Positions 6,673 through 8,522 of a DNA stretch of 8,522 nt are shown here, piece after piece. The stretch lies in contig JACQTL010000151.1 of the NCBI GenBank assembly GCA_016210805.1, forward strand, positions 1-8,522. The letters are read 5' to 3'. The number at the start of each line of letters is the position of its first letter. Within the stretch, counting starts at the first letter, position 1. The DNA is from Actinomycetota bacterium. Its GTDB lineage: Bacteria > Actinomycetota > UBA4738 > G016210805. The translations under genes were made by a program, and so were the position numbers. The notes under the pieces are model-generated. The model searched no databases. It was not told the origin of the DNA and saw nothing but the letters and a program-made list of their open reading frames with translations.

Positions 6673-7758
6673 CTAGCCGGACCCCGAGGCGGCCTCCTGG
6701 CTCCACCGGCCGAACGCCCCCCAGAAGGGGTCGAGGCCGGGATGCTCCAGCGGCCCCTCCCGGCCTCCGTCGACCAGGACCATCCCCCGGTCCGCGGGGG
6801 TGACCTCGCCCACGACGGCGGCCTCGATCCCCTCGTCGGAGAGGGCGGCGACGAAGCCATCGGCGTGCTCCGGTCGGACCGTGGCGATCAGGGTCCCCTC
6901 GGAGATCGAGGTGTATGGATCGATCCCGACGTGGTCGCAGACCGCCCGGACCTCCGGCTTCACCGGGATCGACTCGAGCTCCACGCGGAGCCCGACCTCC
7001 GAGGCCGAAGCCACCTCGGTGAGCCCCCCGATCACCCCGCCCTCCGTGGCGTCGTGCATCGAGGTCACCCCCCGGTCCCGCAGCCCGTACCGGGCCGCCA
7101 CCCGGCAGTCGGGGACGACGGTCATCCGCTCGAACAGGGCGTCGGCCGCCCGGGCCGTCTCGTCCCCCACCCCGGCCCGGATCCGGTCCGCGAACGTCGC
7201 GGCGAAAAGGGCGGTGGCCTCGATCGCGGCTCCCTTGGTCACCACGACCAGGTCCCCGACCCCGGCCATGGTCGGGGTCACGTACGCGTCCTCCGGCCCC
7301 AGGGCCATGCACACGGCGCCGCCGACCATAGGCCACGAGCAGCCGTCGTACCGGGCGGTGTGGCCGGTGACCACCGCGACGCCGAGGTCGTGGCAGGCAT
7401 CGGAGAAGGCCCTCCAGAGCGTCGCCAGGTCGGCGTCGCCGATCTCGGGGGGCAGGTTGAGGTCCACGGCCATCCACCGGAGCGGGAGGCCGCTCACCGC
7501 GGCATCCGAGGCCAGGATGTGGACCGCGAACCAGGCCGCCCGCTCCCAGCCGTAGGCGGGGACCACGAAGACCGGGTCGGTGGAGAGGGCCATCACGATG
7601 CCGGGGGCCACCCGGACCACGCCGACGTCAACCCCGTGGCGGGGGCCCTCCAGGAGCTCCTGGTCGGCGGCGCCGAGATTACGGAGGATCACCTCCTCGA
7701 AGAGCCGGGGGGTGACCTTCCCGGTGATCTGCTGGGACGTCTCGGGGTTCTCGCTCAC
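6673..7758 (-). CDS. AIR synthase (PurM/HypE/ThiL) superfamily protein, possible thiamine-monophosphate kinase substitute
   Basis: A 361-residue ATP-dependent enzyme of the PurM-like fold. Visible blocks are EGPRHGVDVGVV (37-48), LSTDPV (58-63), ILASDAAVSGLPLRW (81-95), VVTGHTARYDG (129-139) and MHDATEGGVIGGLTEVA (234-250), in the order expected for the family. It is not a usual HypE, because the required C-terminal cysteine is missing (it ends GASGSG). SelD is unlikely because no reactive Cys is present near the N-terminus. In classic ThiL the first block is GxDDAA; here it is GVDVGV, so one of the two aspartates is lost. The GTG start (7758) overlaps the thiE stop by 4 bases, with AGGAGG close by, so it is coupled to thiE. 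That context suggests a thiamine-related phosphotransfer, but this is inference and the substrate is unknown. Confidence 0.8.
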   Translation of the reverse strand: MSENPETSQQITGKVTPRLFEEVILRNLGAADQELLEGPRHGVDVGVVRVAPGIVMALSTDPVFVVPAYGWERAAWFAVHILASDAAVSGLPLRWMAVDLNLPPEIGDADLATLWRAFSDACHDLGVAVVTGHTARYDGCSWPMVGGAVCMALGPEDAYVTPTMAGVGDLVVVTKGAAIEATALFAATFADRIRAGVGDETARAADALFERMTVVPDCRVAARYGLRDRGVTSMHDATEGGVIGGLTEVASASEVGLRVELESIPVKPEVRAVCDHVGIDPYTSISEGTLIATVRPEHADGFVAALSDEGIEAAVVGEVTPADRGMVLVDGGREGPLEHPGLDPFWGAFGRWSQEAASGSG

Positions 7759-8450
7759 ACGTCCTCCTCTTTCTTCTCGATGCGGCCGCCGGCCTCACCC
7801 TGCCCGGCCGGGACGGCCTGTCGGGCCTCCCGGACCGCGGCGGCGAGACCGCGGGTGGCCGCCACGGGATCCTCCGCCGCGCCGACCGCCGATACTACGG
7901 CCACCCCTGCCGCCCCGGCGCGCAGGACGGCGCCGGCCCTCTCCCGGTCGATGCCTCCGATCCCCACGACCGGGAGCGTGGTGGCCCGGACCACGGCGGC
8001 CAGGCCTTCGAGCCCCACGGGGACCGCCTCCGGCTTGGTCCGCGTGCCCCACACCGTGACTCCCAGGTAGTCGGCGCCGGCCGCCTCGGCCCCCGCGGCC
8101 TCCTCGGGCGTCGCGGCGCTGATGCCCAGCACGAGACCCTCGCCGAGCCGCCGCCTGGCCCGGGCGGCGGGGACGTCCTGACCGACGTGCGCTCCCGTCG
8201 CACCGGCCTCCACGGCGACGTCCACCCGGTCGTTGACGAAGAAGTGGACGCCGTGGTGGCGACAGACGGCGGCGAGGTCGCGGGCCAGGTCGAGGAGCTC
8301 GGGGTCGGGGAGCTCCGGGGCGCGGAGCTGGACGGCGGTGGCTCCCCCCTGGACCGCGGCGATGGCCACGTCCCGATGGGTCCGCCCCGGCCGCATCCCG
8401 GCCGAGGTGACCACGTACACGTCCAGGCGGAGGGCCTCGGGTCGCGCCAT
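7755..8450 (-). CDS. thiE: Thiamine-phosphate synthase (ThiE), unusual pyrophosphate loop
   Basis: A TIM-barrel enzyme of 231 residues that should couple the pyrimidine pyrophosphate and the thiazole phosphate to give thiamine monophosphate. Family marks are LDVYVVTSA (9-17), AVQLRAPEL (39-47), FFVNDRVDVA (70-79), GAHVGQD (86-92), LGISAATPEEA (108-118), GADYLGVTVWGTRTK (125-139) and PVVGIGGI. N73, D74, D92, S111, T138 and K139 match substrate- and metal-binding positions. The lysine of the usual QLRxK is missing (QLRAPE), so a TenI-like thiazole tautomerase is a weaker alternative. The ATG at 8450 is preferred because the homologous part begins just after it. A GTG at 8486 would add 12 residues but starts 8 bases from the tRNA. 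Neither start has a clear ribosome binding site. The charged tail GRIEKKEEDV reflects overlap with the next gene's ribosome binding site. Confidence 0.85.
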   Translation of the reverse strand: MARPEALRLDVYVVTSAGMRPGRTHRDVAIAAVQGGATAVQLRAPELPDPELLDLARDLAAVCRHHGVHFFVNDRVDVAVEAGATGAHVGQDVPAARARRRLGEGLVLGISAATPEEAAGAEAAGADYLGVTVWGTRTKPEAVPVGLEGLAAVVRATTLPVVGIGGIDRERAGAVLRAGAAGVAVVSAVGAAEDPVAATRGLAAAVREARQAVPAGQGEAGGRIEKKEEDV

Positions 8451-8493
8451 CGCGCGCCACGCTATCGCAAGGAGAGCATGCCCCACTCGCTCG

Positions 8494-8522
8494 TCGGGCC
8501 GGCCGGATTCGAACCGGCGACC
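8494..8522 (-). tRNA. 3' part of a tRNA, probably tRNA-Pro (5' part beyond the window)
   Basis: On the minus strand the last 29 bases form the end of a tRNA. The T-stem is GCCGG / CCGGC around the loop TTCGAAT, followed by a seven-base acceptor strand CGGCCCG and discriminator A. The bases after it are CGA, so CCA is not encoded. The preceding GGTC fits the variable loop. The last acceptor base G implies a C1-G72 pair with A73, which is typical of tRNA-Pro, and GGTCGC before the T-loop is also usual in that tRNA. The anticodon lies outside the window, so identity is inferred. The thiE gene follows within 43 bases in the same direction. Confidence 0.85.

Noticed and set aside
5633..7477. Long minus-strand frame spanning the AIR-synthase-like gene and pgsA
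   Set aside because: It is a Gly/Arg-rich out-of-frame reading across two recognised genes and the plus-strand small gene.
6673..7758. HypE hydrogenase maturation factor or SelD
   Set aside because: The C-terminal cysteine needed by HypE is absent, no SelD-type Cys is near the N-terminus, and no hydrogenase or selenium genes are nearby.
1..8522. CRISPR array, insertion sequence, prophage or toxin-antitoxin system
   Set aside because: No regularly spaced repeats, transposase, integrase or paired small toxin genes are visible. The tRNA at the right edge shows no repeated copy of its 3' end that would mark an integrated element.

Overview
The window reads as ordinary chromosomal DNA from a very GC-rich bacterium, most probably an actinomycete-type organism (Actinomycetota, perhaps an uncultured lineage). 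The best taxonomic evidence is the run gcvH - GarA/OdhI-like FHA protein - FtsR-like MerR regulator. This order is the same as Rv1826-Rv1827-Rv1828 in Mycobacterium and odhI-ftsR in Corynebacterium. The small DUF6458-type membrane protein points the same way. Coding is dense, all intergenic gaps are below 300 bases, and I see no sign of phage, transposon or CRISPR.

Nearly all genes lie on the minus strand, so read from right to left. At the right edge is the 3' part of a tRNA, probably tRNA-Pro. Directly after it come thiE (thiamine-phosphate synthase) and an AIR-synthase/ThiL-superfamily protein that overlaps thiE by 4 bases, which looks like a small thiamine-related pair. A short two-helix membrane protein then sits alone on the plus strand, divergent from the next unit.

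The second minus-strand unit is pgsA (CDP-alcohol phosphatidyltransferase), an 830-residue sugar-nucleotidyltransferase / hexapeptide / phosphomannomutase-like fusion, and an archaeal-type nicotinate phosphoribosyltransferase with a zinc ribbon. The three are joined by 4-base stop/start overlaps. gcvH follows after a 64-base gap with a strong ribosome binding site.

The third unit is the FHA gene and ftsR, with a good sigma-70-like promoter in the 237-base gap after gcvH. ftsR ends against the tail of an unidentified plus-strand gene that enters from the left edge; the two stop codons share one CTAG.

Together the genes link envelope lipid and sugar-nucleotide metabolism (pgsA, fusion enzyme), cofactor supply (NAD, thiamine, lipoyl carrier GcvH), and central-carbon and division control (FHA protein, FtsR). 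The most unusual point is that the phosphomannomutase-like half of the fusion has lost the signature residues of all four active-site loops, including the phosphoserine, so it is probably not a working mutase. I found no clear evidence of a wholly new system; most findings are refinements of known families.
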